Numbered from the stretch's first letter, positions 32,512 through 41,900 are shown. The stretch: 64,000 bases of DNA from Breviolum minutum Mf 1.05b.01 (GCA_000507305.1 DF240127.1:62001-126000); one strand, 5' to 3'. Translations and numbers: made by a program. Notes: generated by a model from the letters alone, not told the origin.

Positions 32512-32880
32512 AGCCTGATGATCACTCCTGCTTGGGAGTGTCCGGTCAAACCCCAGGCATACCAATTATGACATATCATGTTCTAATACACTTTCAGAGG
32601 AGTTGGTTTCTACAACTTTTTTCCGCAAAATTTCACTTTGAGGAGACAAAAAGAAAGCACAGGTGTATCGCTTCCCTTTGTTTTTTTTCTATTTATTATT
32701 TTCTGTTGCCGATGATTGTTTCTCTCCAAGTCCCCCCCTCAAAAAAAAAACAACACGTTTTTTCAGTGGGTCTTTTCAGGGGACATTTGTTCATTTTGGG
32801 GGGTTGATTCAATTTCCAGGATTTGTTGGAACGGTGAGCTTGGTTCAACTTGATGAATCCCACAAACATGAGTGACTAAG

Positions 32881-33011
32881 GATCGGGTATGCCTGTGGCT
32901 GGTGTCTTCTTGGGTGCCAAAGTGGAGGGTGATCTCTCCCGCGGACCCGTACGATTGACTCGGGATGCGCCTTGGAAAATTGGGTGGCAGGTTGACTTAT
33001 CATCAGCATGA
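32881..33011 (+). CDS. Candidate exon, product not recognised
   Basis: From an ATG at 32889 the frame reads MPVAGVFLGAKVEGDLSRGP, then VRLTRDAPWKIGWQVDLSSA and a TGA at 33009-33011. An acceptor GTGACTAAG (ends 32880) and a donor TGGCAG|GTTGAC (32991) bracket a shorter version. GC-rich and protein-like throughout; a strong exon candidate. No family recognised. Confidence 0.5.
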
Positions 33012-33133
33012 ACTTCCCCCCAAACTGGTGGAAGCACAAGCAATCAAAACCTCGGTTAATGCATTATTTGTTGTTTCCACACAAAACATTAAGGTGAATT
33101 CAAAACAAATCTTTCACCACCTTAAACAAGAAA

Positions 33134-33246
33134 CTAGGTGGTGGTTTCACCTATGCTTTTATTTTCACCCCGAAAATTGGGGGAAAATGATCCAATTTGA
33201 CGGTTGCATATTTTTTCTCCAGATGGGTGGGTTGAAACCACCAACC
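33134..33246. repeat. Family B element
   Basis: CTAGGTGGTGGTTTCACC on the left, GGGTTGAAACCACCAACC on the right, with TATTTTCACCCCGAAAATTG within. Confidence 0.75.
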
Positions 33247-33390
33247 GGTGGAACGTGCTCGAAAAGGTGAAGTTTTCGGACACAACAAAACTCATCCCCC
33301 CATGACACGGCATCCCATTACGGACGAACGGTATCATTTATCCCTAGTAATTTACCATGAAAAATTGCAACCATTATTTAATCTACCTGG

Positions 33391-33477
33391 ACCTTCCAGT
33401 TTGGGTGCCAAATGGTTCCGTTACAGGGTGTCAAATCACCATCCCTTAGGGTTTCATTGGCACCCCGACTGGAAGGT
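33391..33477. repeat. Nested inverted repeat
   Basis: The left arm ACCTTCCAGTTTGGGTGCCA is complementary to the right arm TTGGCACCCCGACTGGAAGG-T with a few mismatches; the loop is ~40 bases. CTGG flanks the left side and GCTGG the right, a possible short target duplication. It sits inside a decayed family C element (33345-33520). Confidence 0.65.
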
Positions 33478-33552
33478 GCTGGTAGGTAAGTATATCCTTC
33501 ATCCCATGGATGTGTCATGAGGATCAATGTTGGAGTTTACCCTTTTACTGAG

Positions 33553-33680
33553 GTTTGGACCTCCAAAGAAGTTTCAAGGTTGCTATTGATGGCGCAACGT
33601 GGACGTGAACTCTTGGGTCTTCCTGAGGCGCAGATTCAGAGCGACGATTCTGATGAAAAATGGCCCCGGAATGAGTCGAT
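33553..33680 (+). CDS. Candidate exon, acidic segment
   Basis: Acceptor TTTTACTGAG ends at 33552 and donor GTCGAT|GTAATT lies at 33681. The frame starts in phase 0 and reads VWTSKEVSRLLLMAQRGREL, then LGLPEAQIQSDDSDEKWPRN. Helix-forming and acidic. It precedes the exons at 34328 and 34510 and may belong to the same gene. Confidence 0.5.
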
Positions 33681-33942
33681 GTAATTTCCTATTGATATTG
33701 GGGATATACCAGCCATGTTAGGAACTACCAGAGGGCACATAGAAACTTACATATTTTTGAAACATGTTAAAAAAGTGGGTGGTTTCTTTTGAAGACTTAA
33801 ATGCAAGGTTTGTATAATAATTGTACTCTAGTTCCAACAAAAATTGGTGATCTGTTTGGAGTGAATGGGTTATGTATTCAGCCTGGTGTTTGTTGAGATT
33901 TCATGGAAAATTTGGATCGTACCCCCACCCCCCACCCAGCAA

Positions 33943-34039
33943 CTAGGTGGTGGTTTGAAATATTTTTTATTTTCACCCCTACCTGGGGAAAAGATCTAAT
34001 TTGACTAATATTTTTCAGGTGGGTTGAAACCACCAACCA
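33943..34039. repeat. Family B element
   Basis: CTAGGTGGTGGTTTGAAATA on the left, GGGTTGAAACCACCAACC then AG on the right, with TATTTTCACCCCTACCTGGGG inside. Confidence 0.75.
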
Positions 34040-34327
34040 GAAAAGTTTAGAGGGATTTCCTTGCTAAAGATTGTAACAATCTTGGTGGTGATGGGGGGTA
34101 GATCCAATGGAAAATTGTTTGACCTCAGAACTTTTCCAAAACAGCAACCCTTTACATTTCTGCTTGGCAATGTTTGGCCTGATGCTAACTTGGCTTCAAA
34201 ACAGACAAAACCATGTGGTGGGTTTTCAACTGGAAATTTCCTTCCAAACAAGTTTTTTTTTGGGACTGACTACGCCCTGAAAATAAACACATGTCAGAGA
34301 TTCAGGCGAACAATCTTCCTTTTGCAG

Positions 34328-34431
34328 GAGGTATTAAGCCATTGGCAGAAATATGTGACCTCTTGTGGGCCGACAGCAGATCCTGCAAAGGCCAGGTATC
34401 GTTGGGATTTGTGGTGCGCCGCCAACTCCCG
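34328..34431 (+). CDS. Exon of a host gene, product not recognised
   Basis: Acceptor CCTTTTGCAG ends at 34327 and donor CCCG|GTGAGA begins at 34432. The frame reads GIKPLAEICDLLWADSRSCK, then GQVSLGFVVRRQLP, and reaches the donor exactly at a codon end. The next exon (34510) begins in the matching phase, which supports this intron of 78 bases. Another frame is open here, but its phase does not match. Family unknown. Confidence 0.55.
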
Positions 34432-34509
34432 GTGAGAATGGACAGAGCCACCGCGAGTATCATGCAGCATTGATTTTGGGGAAAGGAAGGTGTGACACAA
34501 ATCACACAG

Positions 34510-34865
34510 GAAAGGTACAAAGCAGACCTCTCGATGCTGGGAGGTCTCATTAAGAGCTTGCTCACATTTGCTCACTATGAAGCCCGTGCAGCATTCTGTA
34601 ACAAAAAGCAAGCCAATGAACAGAAAGCTCACGTTATTCTGAGGGGACGCGTGGTCGATGCTGACATGTTGGAAGCTTTGGAAATAAACCTCACAGCTAC
34701 CGATCCGATCCTATTCACAACGGTGGTGGCAAATTTGAATCAGGGCGGTGCGACGGTCGCTGCAGCACCAGCCCCTGCTGCATCGAGCATTAGGTTGGAT
34801 GCCATTGCCAAAGCAGCAGCAGCTGCAGGAAGAGCAGCTGAAGCAGCAGTGGGGGAAGGCTCAAG
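34510..34865 (+). CDS. Exon of a host gene, alanine-rich C-terminal part
   Basis: Acceptor AATCACACAG ends at 34509 and donor TCAAG|GTGAGT begins at 34866. One frame is open for 118 codons: ERYKADLSMLGGLIKSLLTF at the start, VILRGRVVDADMLEALEINL in the middle, then an Ala/Pro-rich linker and an AAAAAGRAAEAAVGEGS end. It is the longest host exon in the window and is GC-rich. No known domain recognised. It lies ~940 bases upstream of the retrotransposon, which therefore probably occupies the following intron. Confidence 0.6.
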
Positions 34866-35483
34866 GTGAGTCAAGGTCCCAGGAAGGTATTTGCAGGGTT
34901 AACTTCACTGAAACAAGCTGATGAAAATAGGAAGACGAGACCTATCACGGTGTTATCATTTGTTATACCGGCTATGAGGAGGTTGCTTGGCCTCGTTTTG
35001 AGAAAATCTTTATATTCGTAAAATTTTGTGGGCGTGATCTTCCCCCAACAAAAAAGGACCTGTCCTTACACAACCACCGAGCCGACGCCTCCACGAACGT
35101 AGAGGCGGCATCAGACGTAGAGGCTCCAACCATTCCCATTCAGGCAGCCGGGATTCATTTATTGTTTTGGGGGGAAGGGGGAAGCTATGTGATCTATGTC
35201 TATGTGTGTTTTTTTGGGGGTTGGGTGGGGAGGAGGGTATGGTCGTTGTTTGGGTGATTTTTTTTGTTGCATGTTTTTTGCACTCAAAAGTGTTTTGGGA
35301 AAAGGATATGTTAATTCGAACAAGAGGACATATTGTAAAAACATCTCAGCTGGGGCAGACGAAGTTGAGTTGTAGCCATCCATAAAGAAAGATCTACTGT
35401 AGATAAATGATGAAGGGGTGCACGGAAACGATGAAACGCATCTTGAATTTACAGTAGGTTACATGAATCCCATGGAAACGCCT

Positions 35484-35625
35484 ACCAGTTCTACATGGAG
35501 TTATAACCCTTGTAAGTAGGGTTACAACCCCCGTTACTAGTACCTATTTACAAGGTCATTTATAGAGGCGGCTATAACTCCATTTTACAACTAGTAGGGG
35601 TCTCTTGTAGGGCGCCCACCTTTTT
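35484..35625. repeat. Inverted-repeat element, family F copy 2
   Basis: CCTACCAGTTCTACATGGAG then TTATAACCC on the left; GGCTATAACTCCATTTTACA then ACTAGTAGGGG on the right. The order is the reverse of 5395-5506. It contains nested GTTACAACCCCCGTTAC words. Confidence 0.65.
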
Positions 35626-35799
35626 TTGATGCTCGGAATCTGAGAGTGAGAATCGATCCACAAGAGAGGGACCTCTTTGGGTATGGAGTATGATCACAAA
35701 ATCCTTTTCCACCCCGCCCCTGAACCCCTCATCCGAAAAGTAATTCAACACACTAAGGATTTCGAACAAAACTCATGCGCACCATTATTATTAGGGGTA

Positions 35800-35804
35800 T
35801 AGAC
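35800..35804. repeat. Left target-site duplication (TAGAC)
   Basis: TAGAC directly precedes the 5' LTR and directly follows the 3' LTR (43519-43523). Five bases is the usual size for Ty1/copia integrases. Confidence 0.9.
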
Positions 35805-35910
35805 TGCAATTTCACCAAGGTTCAATAGAAACCATTTCCACGTGAAACATTTCTTTATCAAGACTCCCCTAGGGTATTAGTGAAAAAGGGCAGGCTCGCG
35901 CTATTTTGCA
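35805..35910 (+). repeat. 5' LTR, 106 bp
   Basis: Starts TGCAATTTCACC and ends CGCTATTTTGCA, so the ends are TG...CA within the inverted tetramers TGCA/TGCA. All 106 bases equal the 3' LTR. Must hold promoter and polyadenylation signals in very little space; no TATA box or AATAAA was seen. Confidence 0.95.
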
Positions 35911-35928
35911 TGGTAGCCGGAGTCCTGG
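35911..35928 (+). promoter_or_regulatory. Primer binding site (tRNA)
   Basis: TGGTAGCCGGAGTCCTGG follows the LTR with no spacer. Its complement ends ...GGCTACCA, as a mature tRNA 3' end should (CCA plus discriminator A). The implied first acceptor pair is A1:U72, typical of eukaryotic initiator tRNA-Met, but the tRNA cannot be named without the host tRNA set. Confidence 0.7.
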
Positions 35929-36047
35929 TTTTTAGCTTTGCGAGCCTCGTGGCAGAGCTTAGCGCTGGTTGGTGAAAGTGAGAAAGAAGTGAAAGAGGAA
36001 AAAGAGGAGAAAGAGGAAGAAAGACATTTGAGCATTTTGTGCAAAAG
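35929..36047 (+). promoter_or_regulatory. 5' leader of the retrotransposon
   Basis: Untranslated leader between the primer binding site and the gag ATG. The second half (about 35976-36025) is almost pure purine (GAAAGAGGAAAAAGAGGAGA type), which may mark a packaging region or simply be low complexity. Confidence 0.6.
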
Positions 36048-37898
36048 ATGTCAGAGAGAACAATTCATAGAACAAGTGATGGTGTGCCAAAGTATGACGG
36101 CACACCTGAGCTGCTTACAGCTTATCGGGAAGAAGCCCTTCAGTATCTAATGACCTTTGAGTACAAGAAAAGGTATCTAGTTGGACCTCGTCTGGCAAAA
36201 GAGCTGGAGGGCACAGCACGTGTAGCAATTCGCACCAATGTCATCCAGAATCCGCAGTGGCTGTCACACCCTAGGGGAGTATACACGCTACTGCAACATC
36301 TGGAGGATGTGATTGCCAAACCGAGTCTTCCAGAGGCATCGAGGTTTGTCATGAAGTTTTTCTACAACCTACAACGGAGAAAGCAAGAGACAATGACTTC
36401 CTGGATAGCTCGGCATGGGGAAGCACTTTGGGAGGCATCACAGGCACTACGAAAAGTAGAAAAGGACTATGGTGTGAAGAGTGCTTTTGATCCAGGGAAT
36501 TTGGGAAGACAGAGCCGGGGAAGCAGCAACCCAACTACATCACAAGCATCATGGCGACATTCCGAAGGGCCCTTTAGAGATGATGGCCGTCTAGATGAGG
36601 ATGAAGATGATCAAGCAGAAGGAGAAGAAGGTGGACAAGATTGGTGGCAGAGTCAGCAGTGGCAACACTGGGGTTGGAGGAATTGGCAACCATCCTCAGA
36701 CTGGTCCACTCAGACTTGGCACACGCCAGAGTATGATCCCCCAGAGTCATGGGATCGCAGCAATGACATCTTCATTCCGGAGTTCTTGGCCGGGTTCTTG
36801 CTCTTGCATCGTAGTGGTCTTGATGCACATGAAAGATCAAATGTGTTGGCCGCAATCCGAGGTGAATTTTCTACCGTCTCAGTTGCCAAAGCCTTGCGAG
36901 AACAGTGGTCCGACGATGACTTGTTGAAAAGAGACCGCTTGCGCACTAACAGTGCGATGGTAGCTGATGAGGAAATGGAAATGGACACCGAGGCCTTTGC
37001 GGCTGATGAGGATGACTTCGACCCAGACCAATTGGATGCACAGGAGAAAGAGATCTACCTGGCTGAGCAATCTCGAGTTGATGAAGCCATGGCAGCCATT
37101 CAGATGCACAAGAACACCCTTCGTGAGGCCAGGTGGAAGCAGAAACAGGTGAAACTTGGGCGAGGCTTCTTTCCACCCAAGCCATTTCAGAAGGGTGGTG
37201 GAAAAGGGTCAGGGTCTCGTGGCAAGGTGGAGTGTTTTCGGTGTGGCGGAAACCATTACTCCTATGATTGTCCGAAACCCAAAGATGCCAAAATAGCTTC
37301 AGAAGCGGCTCACATTGCTTTTGGGGCTTGGGAAATCCATGGTGACGGTGTAGTGGAAGGAGATCACAACGGGACTGACTGCTGCTCGCATTTTGCGGGC
37401 CATAGTGCTGAGGAAGCCTTTCAAGCAAAGGAGGTGATCAATCAGTGCATGGGAATCATTGACTCGGGAGCCACCTCGTCTTTGGGTTCCATTGAAGCAC
37501 TTCAGGCAGTCCAGATGCATAACATCGAGCATCAAGGAACCAGTGGCATGACTGTGGACCTGAATGAGCGACCAGTTTTTCGATTTGGGAATGGTGACAC
37601 CAAGGGGTGTCTATCCACTGTTCAAGTTGAATTAGGAGCTGGAGACCGTTCAGGCACGTTCAAAGTTCATGTCCATGACAGTCCCAATCAACCAGTGCTC
37701 ATATCACGCAAGGCCTTGAAAAAGCTTAAGGCAGTGATCGATTTTGAGGAAGGCACAGTGGTGTACAAAGCCATAGATCCTAGGAAAGTGGTGAAGTTAC
37801 AAGAGGCCGGAAACGGCCATTTGTTGATGCCTTTGACAGGCAATTTGGTATCCCACTGCCAGGAGCGGCAGACACCATTTGTGAGTCTTTTCGAATAG
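36048..37898 (+). CDS. gag-pr: Gag-protease polyprotein of the retrotransposon
   Basis: 616 codons from the ATG at 36048; the frame opens slightly earlier with no other ATG. Residues 1-150 form the capsid-like region, rich in helices (GVPKYDGTPELLTAYREEAL). Around 180-235 an acidic then tryptophan-rich linker follows (DEDEDDQAEGEEGG, WWQSQQWQHWGWRNW). A zinc knuckle of the form C-X2-C-X3-H-X4-C starts at 37233 (CFRCGGNHYSYDC), one residue shorter than the usual CX2CX4HX4C. The retropepsin motif DSGATSS is at 37461. The product should assemble virus-like particles and cleave the polyprotein. The frame ends at the UAG 37896-37898, beyond which the same frame continues into pol. Confidence 0.92.
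   Translation: MSERTIHRTSDGVPKYDGTPELLTAYREEALQYLMTFEYKKRYLVGPRLAKELEGTARVAIRTNVIQNPQWLSHPRGVYTLLQHLEDVIAKPSLPEASRFVMKFFYNLQRRKQETMTSWIARHGEALWEASQALRKVEKDYGVKSAFDPGNLGRQSRGSSNPTTSQASWRHSEGPFRDDGRLDEDEDDQAEGEEGGQDWWQSQQWQHWGWRNWQPSSDWSTQTWHTPEYDPPESWDRSNDIFIPEFLAGFLLLHRSGLDAHERSNVLAAIRGEFSTVSVAKALREQWSDDDLLKRDRLRTNSAMVADEEMEMDTEAFAADEDDFDPDQLDAQEKEIYLAEQSRVDEAMAAIQMHKNTLREARWKQKQVKLGRGFFPPKPFQKGGGKGSGSRGKVECFRCGGNHYSYDCPKPKDAKIASEAAHIAFGAWEIHGDGVVEGDHNGTDCCSHFAGHSAEEAFQAKEVINQCMGIIDSGATSSLGSIEALQAVQMHNIEHQGTSGMTVDLNERPVFRFGNGDTKGCLSTVQVELGAGDRSGTFKVHVHDSPNQPVLISRKALKKLKAVIDFEEGTVVYKAIDPRKVVKLQEAGNGHLLMPLTGNLVSHCQERQTPFVSLFE
37896..37898 (+). promoter_or_regulatory. In-frame UAG between protease and pol
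   Basis: Gag-protease and pol share one frame, and this is the only stop between 36039 and 42453. The context is TTCGAATAGGGACAG, with G after the stop. Read-through at a single UAG is how several retroelements make Gag-Pol, so this may be a recoding site. In a young copy it could also be a fresh mutation. Confidence 0.6.
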
Positions 37899-38232
37899 GG
37901 ACAGCTCTCCCCTGGGAACATGGAAAACACGTCTGCTTACCAGGGGAGGGATGAAGTATCTCCGGAAATTCCTGGAGAGACTGGGGATGTCATTTTGACA
38001 TGTTGTCCACATTGCAGTCTTTTAGCTGTGAAATGTGGTTTTTGTTGTTTTTGTGAGGAAAGACCGGAAGAGTCACATGTTAGTGGTAAAGTCAATGATG
38101 ATAGGAAGGAAAAAGGTAGTGACAACAACCATACTCACACACCATCACACACCAACACTCAACATACGCAGCATACTCAGCAACTCTCAAGTTCTTGTGC
38201 CATCGGATCTCACGATCTTCCAGATTGCCACC

Positions 38233-38988
38233 ATGCCAGCTCCCAGCACCAAAGCGGATTGGATTGCGAAGTTGGGAGAGGAAGGAGAACAAGTACCAAC
38301 ATCTTGGACTGTGATGCAGATGAAAGCCAGGTGGGCAGAGCTCAAGCAGGAGAAGAAGGGTGCCGGCAATATGGAAATGGAGTCCAGGCTGTCAGCACTG
38401 AAACGAGCCTCCAGGAAGAAACAGGACTTGGCAAACTACCTGAACAAGGAAGGGATCCCTTTCTCAACCAATGCAACCATTCCAGCAATGTTCAACTTGG
38501 GAGAGAAGGCCATCTTCGAAGACTACGAGCCGGTGGGCACAGAGAAGGTGAACTTCGGCAAGTTTGCAGATCTGAACTACCAGCAGGTGGCATTCCAACA
38601 TCCCAGCTACTTGGATTGGGTGATTCAGACAGCTCGAGAGTCCGACAGTCCCCATTGGAGGCTGTGCAGGCTTGCTCGTTGGGGTGTTCGTCAGAAGCAT
38701 CAAGAAAGTGCAGAGCAACCCCATGTCACCAAGGGCTACCAGAAACATGCGAGTCCTCCCAAGAGCGAGTCCGATGGCAGCTACACGGTGGTGTCGGAGC
38801 CGGGCCGTCACAACCTCGAGGACAAGATCGAGGAACATCTGACCAAGTTCATGGCGAAGAAGGAGTTGGAGATGCAGATGAAGGATCAAGAGTTGGAGCA
38901 GCTTCGTCGTCAGTTGAAGGAAGCCGAGGATGCCAAGAATGCTTTGGAGTTGCAGCAGGGCAGGAACAAGACTCGGAAGGAGACTTAG
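38233..38988 (+). CDS. Extra ORF (ORF-X): SAP-like, ExoX-C-like, coiled coil
   Basis: 252 aa from an ATG with an ideal Kozak context (GATTGCCACCATGCC) to the TAG at 38986-38988, in the +1 frame relative to gag and pol. The frame is open from 38035, but protein-like sequence begins at this ATG. N-terminus (about 1-45): TKADWIAKLGEEGEQVPTSW resembles a SAP-type DNA/RNA-binding helix pair. Middle (about 95-145): FGKFADLNYQQVAFQHPSYL followed by DWV fits the pattern of the exodeoxyribonuclease X-like C-terminal module (FGK-x-G-x-x-Y-x-x-V-x-x-x-P-x-Y-x-x-W). C-terminus (about 195-250): a heptad-rich Lys/Glu/Gln/Leu coiled coil. It ends 11 bases before a pol-frame ATG. Not part of canonical Ty1/copia elements; perhaps a nucleic-acid-binding or particle protein. 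Domain assignments are by eye. Confidence 0.7.
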   Translation: MPAPSTKADWIAKLGEEGEQVPTSWTVMQMKARWAELKQEKKGAGNMEMESRLSALKRASRKKQDLANYLNKEGIPFSTNATIPAMFNLGEKAIFEDYEPVGTEKVNFGKFADLNYQQVAFQHPSYLDWVIQTARESDSPHWRLCRLARWGVRQKHQESAEQPHVTKGYQKHASPPKSESDGSYTVVSEPGRHNLEDKIEEHLTKFMAKKELEMQMKDQELEQLRRQLKEAEDAKNALELQQGRNKTRKET

Positions 38989-38999
38989 ATGAGCATGCA

Positions 39000-41900
39000 A
39001 TGCCGCAGGAGATGGCATTGAATATAGCTCGAGGGTGGCATGCACAACGTAATCCTCTCAGTACTCATTGGCAAAATCTTGTTCATCATGGGAGACCCCT
39101 TCTTATGGAATTAGCTTGTTACCCCAATAGTCTTTTGAGTGAAGAAGTTGAACGTCGTTTTGGGAAGGGTGCCGCCATCCGTGTCAGTGAGTGGAATGGA
39201 GGAAATCTCGAAGTCCCCTCGGGTGTTCACTTTGCAAAACAGATGCTTCGAAAGCATCGTCCAGTGCATCTGTGGATTAGTTGTGAATGCAGCCCTTACT
39301 GTCCTCTTCAAAGACTTAACCAAAGGAATGAATTTCAAAGACAATGTTTGGAAGAGAAACGTAGTAAGGTTAGGAATCAATACTCGGGTGCCAGTGATGT
39401 CGCCATTGAAGCTGCGAAGTTAGGAATCCAGGTGCACTGGGAACTGTCAGAAAGATGTGAAGCGTGGCAACTTGAGGTCATCACTCAACTCATTGCCAAG
39501 CTTGAGATGAAAAAGTGCACGTGTCATGGTTGCGCAGTAGGACTTAGAACAAAGGATGGTATGAAGATACTTTGCAAAGGTTGGAGCATTGCAACAACCA
39601 ATGAGAGGATGGCACAACACATGAATCTCCGATGCCAGAAAAATCACAGCAAAGGCAAGTGTGAAGCAGGACAAACAGCGCACACAGCACGATACACTCA
39701 AGCCTTCGTTCGTCGTGTTGTGGATGTGTTTGTTGAGTCGGAGATTTGGTCACGTGTTCTTCATGATCTTCAAAAAGTGGCATGTCCAGCTGAAGAAGTA
39801 GAAGATGTAGACATACCTGAAGCAGATTTAGAAGAACAGATCAGCAGTGAGGAAAGAAAAGAAATTGAAGCAAAGATTCAGCATATTCACCGATCCACAG
39901 GACATGGCAACATGAACAACCTTATCAAGTCGCTGGAGCAACGTGGAGTACCCCAAAAAGTACTTCAAGTGGCACGGCAATGGAAGTGTCCAGTCTGCAC
40001 CGAGCGAAAGAGCAGTGATCCTAGAAGATATGCTCATCTTCACACCACAGCTCAAAAGTGGGAACGGGTTCAGATGGATTTAGCAGACTGGATGCATCCC
40101 ATTACCAAAGAGAAGAGTTCATTTGTGCTGATGGTGGATGAGGGTTGTCGTTTTAAAGTAGGAAAAGTTTTGCATGCCGCCAGCCGCAATGCCAATTGGG
40201 AAGATTTAAAAACTGCTTTTGAAGAATTGTGGTTACCTGTTTTTGGAATGCCACACACCGTTCGAGTGGATCCTGCAGGGGCTTGGTTGAAGAATGAGGC
40301 AGATGAATATTTTTCCCAACGGTCCGTGTTGTTGGACCCAATTCCAGGAGAAGCACATTGGCAAATTGGGGTGGTAGAAACTGGTATCAAGAGTATCAAG
40401 GGCATCATGACAACATTGGCAACAGAATTTCCTGAGTTTTCCCCAAAAGAGTTGTTTGGAAGAAGCATCTGGGTTTGTAATAACAATGAACAATACCGGG
40501 GCTACACACCATTTCAACATGCTATGGGGAGGGCACCAGACCAAGAGGGCAGAATCTTTGATACCGATGATACTGTTCCGCTACTACCATCAATGTTGGC
40601 AGATGCTGGTTTTCAAGAAGATAGCAGAATCAGATGTGCAGCAGAGAAGGCATTTGCAGAAGAGCAGGCAAAAAGAAAGATTGAGAGAGCTCTTCACATG
40701 GGCCATCGTCGCTCCCAAGTGTATGCACCAGGAGATCTGGTCTACTACTGGAGGCGGCAACTACCTGCTCAAGACCGGCGTGCATTTCAGGCTGGCAAGT
40801 TCCTCGGACCAGCAAGGGTGATAGCTATGGAGACTCGGAGAGAAGAGGGGGAATTTCGGCCAGGGAGTGTCATTTGGCTGCATCGTGCAGGGCGTCTCAT
40901 TAAAGCAGCACCTGAACAACTTAGAAGGGCTTCATTGTATGAACAACAACTTGAGGAGATGAAAGGACCAATTGATTTACCATGGACTATTACTACCTTG
41001 GTTACCGACCCAAAGAGGAGAACTTATGTGGATATCTCAGGAGACATACCAGAGGAAGAAGAATGGGAACAAGCACTTGATCAACCAACAGAACCCCCAG
41101 GTGCAGAACTAGGAGTTCCCTCTAGGAGACTATCACGAAAGAGTACAGTTCCCCCACCAGCAGAAGGACAACGAACTTCCAAAGAACGGAAAAAGGAGCC
41201 AGCCCACGGAGAGAAGAGAGAAGGATCAACAGTTCCTCTAGAAGGAGAAGGTGGTAGCAGCTCTAGTGGTAGAAGGAGGCTTAACCCTGAGGAAGAAGAG
41301 ATTTTCTACAGCGTGGAATCTACTCGCCGTGCAATTGAGATTGAGATAGAGATCCCAAGTAGCAAGAGACAATTGAAAAAGTTTCTTCAACAACCAGAAG
41401 CCTTTGTCGCACAAAAACTAAAGAAGAGACAAGTAGAAGTACATGAGAAGCACCTGACACAAGAGGAGGCTCGTCAGTTTTGCAAGGCCAAAGATACAGA
41501 GGTGAGAAACTTTATCGCTTCAGAATGTTTTCAACTTGCATCGGGACAGTCTTTCACTCCTGAAGAAGTCATGGGAATGCGTTGGTTGTTAACTTGGAAA
41601 TATGATGATGAGAAGTATGCTGAGCAAGGAGGGAAGAAAGCAAAAGCAAGAGCAGTTGTTTTAGGCTATCAAGATCCAAACTATGAATTTCGGAAAACCT
41701 CAGCTCCCACTCCTACCAAAGCCGGAAGACAATTATTCTTTCAGACATGTGCTTGGAAGAAGTTCCGTCTCACCAAGGGAGACGTCTCTGGTGCATTCCT
41801 TCAGGGTGCAGATCTCGAGGAGGATCTGTGGTGTCGTCCATTACCAGAGATTTGCAAAGCAATAGGAGTTGAAGCAGATACACCGATGTTATTGAAGAAA

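Noticed and set aside
36946-37428. A 160-codon open frame on the - strand opposite gag
   Set aside because: Antisense of the gag acidic and zinc-knuckle region; Pro/His/Ser-rich with no motif.
37920-38990. The pol-frame translation upstream of 39000 as a genuine ~360-residue protein domain
   Set aside because: It is open, but over 38233-38988 its composition (Ser, Gly, Arg, Gln, no helices) looks like a shadow of the more protein-like +1 frame. Kept only as an open frame needed for read-through.
38464-39045. A 193-codon leucine-rich open frame on the - strand
   Set aside because: It is the antisense shadow of the ORF-X coiled coil and GC-rich codons, with no independent support.
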